Positions 63,895 to 64,000 of a DNA stretch of 64,000 nt are shown piece by piece. The translations under genes were made by a program, and so were the position numbers. Within the stretch, counting starts at the first letter, position 1. Every line of letters starts with the position of its first letter. The notes beneath the pieces were generated by a model. It was not told the origin of the DNA. It saw nothing but the letters and a program-made list of their open reading frames with translations, and did no database searches. Location of the stretch: positions 1 through 64,000 of the forward strand of contig NZ_BDIR01000006.1 in NCBI RefSeq assembly GCF_001895145.1, written 5' to 3'. The stretch is from Arcobacter sp. LA11. GTDB taxonomy: Bacteria > Campylobacterota > Campylobacteria > Campylobacterales > Arcobacteraceae.

Positions 63895-64000
63895 ATGCAG
63901 AAAAAAGAATTACTGATAGTTATATATACAATTACTATACTACTATCAGTAATGTATGCAACACAACCCTTGCAACCACTTTTAGCAAATGAATTTGAAG
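63895..64000 (+). CDS. N-terminal part of an MFS transporter (cut by window edge)
   Basis: An open frame begins at ATG 63895, three bases after the DUF59 gene, and runs to the window end. The first 35 residues contain KKELLIVIYTITILLSVMYA and then ATQPLQPLLANEFE, the start of a major facilitator of the drug-efflux type (first helix and ATQPL motif). AAGG lies too close to the ATG for an ideal ribosome site. The substrate cannot be inferred from this part. Confidence 0.75.
   Translation, partial: MQKKELLIVIYTITILLSVMYATQPLQPLLANEFE

Overview
The window is a strongly AT-rich, gene-dense chromosomal segment. It looks like a member of the Campylobacterota, most likely an Arcobacteraceae species (Arcobacter and relatives). 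The evidence is the protein content and several gene orders I recall from Campylobacter: pyrH-rpoZ-spoT-tyrS-...-amiA, rplY(ctc)-pth-YjgP/YjgQ permease, pdxJ-pdxA, and nifS-nifU. Promoters also have good TATAAT-like -10 boxes with T-rich stretches instead of a clear -35. I found no rRNA, tRNA, CRISPR array, insertion sequence or prophage.

Layout. 1-5.3 kb: cell-envelope SPOR protein, trpE, the pyridoxal phosphate genes pdxJ-pdxA and an AAA-type ATPase, all closely spaced. 5.3-12.2 kb: pyrH, rpoZ, spoT, tyrS, a nitronate monooxygenase-like flavoprotein and a peptidoglycan amidase. 12.2-15.2 kb (minus strand): Nudix hydrolase, LptF/G-type permease, pth, rplY and a small cytochrome c. 15.3-20.3 kb: folD-lepB-rpiB, a 40-residue membrane peptide, an HD-domain protein, a LysE-type exporter and two small unknown proteins. 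20.3-28.5 kb (mostly minus): an M48 protease with two YbjQ-like proteins, nth, uvrB, an LpxH-like phosphoesterase, argC and greA. 28.6-33.5 kb: a ThiF/TcdA-like protein, cheV, argH, and a hemerythrin plus membrane protein operon behind a perfect FNR-type box.

33.5-48 kb is the main accessory module. It has two tandem GntR-family regulators, glpD, a complete alphaproteobacterial-style glycerol ABC transporter (two ATPases, two permeases, a DUF2160 protein and a binding protein, like Rhizobium glpSTPQUV), glpK, an aldehyde dehydrogenase and pyruvate kinase. Together they would import glycerol, phosphorylate it, oxidise it to dihydroxyacetone phosphate and feed lower glycolysis to pyruvate. An identical 12-base motif occurs five times, only in front of glpD/glpS and the dehydrogenase, and probably defines the regulon.

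48-64 kb: an RlmI-like methyltransferase, nifU/nifS, an MCE (Mla-type) lipid transport operon without its ATPase, an amino-acid ABC transporter, an orphan hybrid-sensor histidine kinase, and a complete sufBCDSE cluster plus a DUF59 protein behind an IscR/Rrf2-like palindrome. The window ends inside an MFS transporter. It therefore carries two iron-sulfur cluster assembly systems.

The most unusual signal is translational. Four genes (amidase, uvrB, pyruvate kinase, amino-acid ABC permease) have no ATG, GTG, TTG or CTG that would give a full-length product. All four have an ATC or ATT codon 5-7 bases after a good Shine-Dalgarno sequence, exactly where the family's N-terminus should begin.
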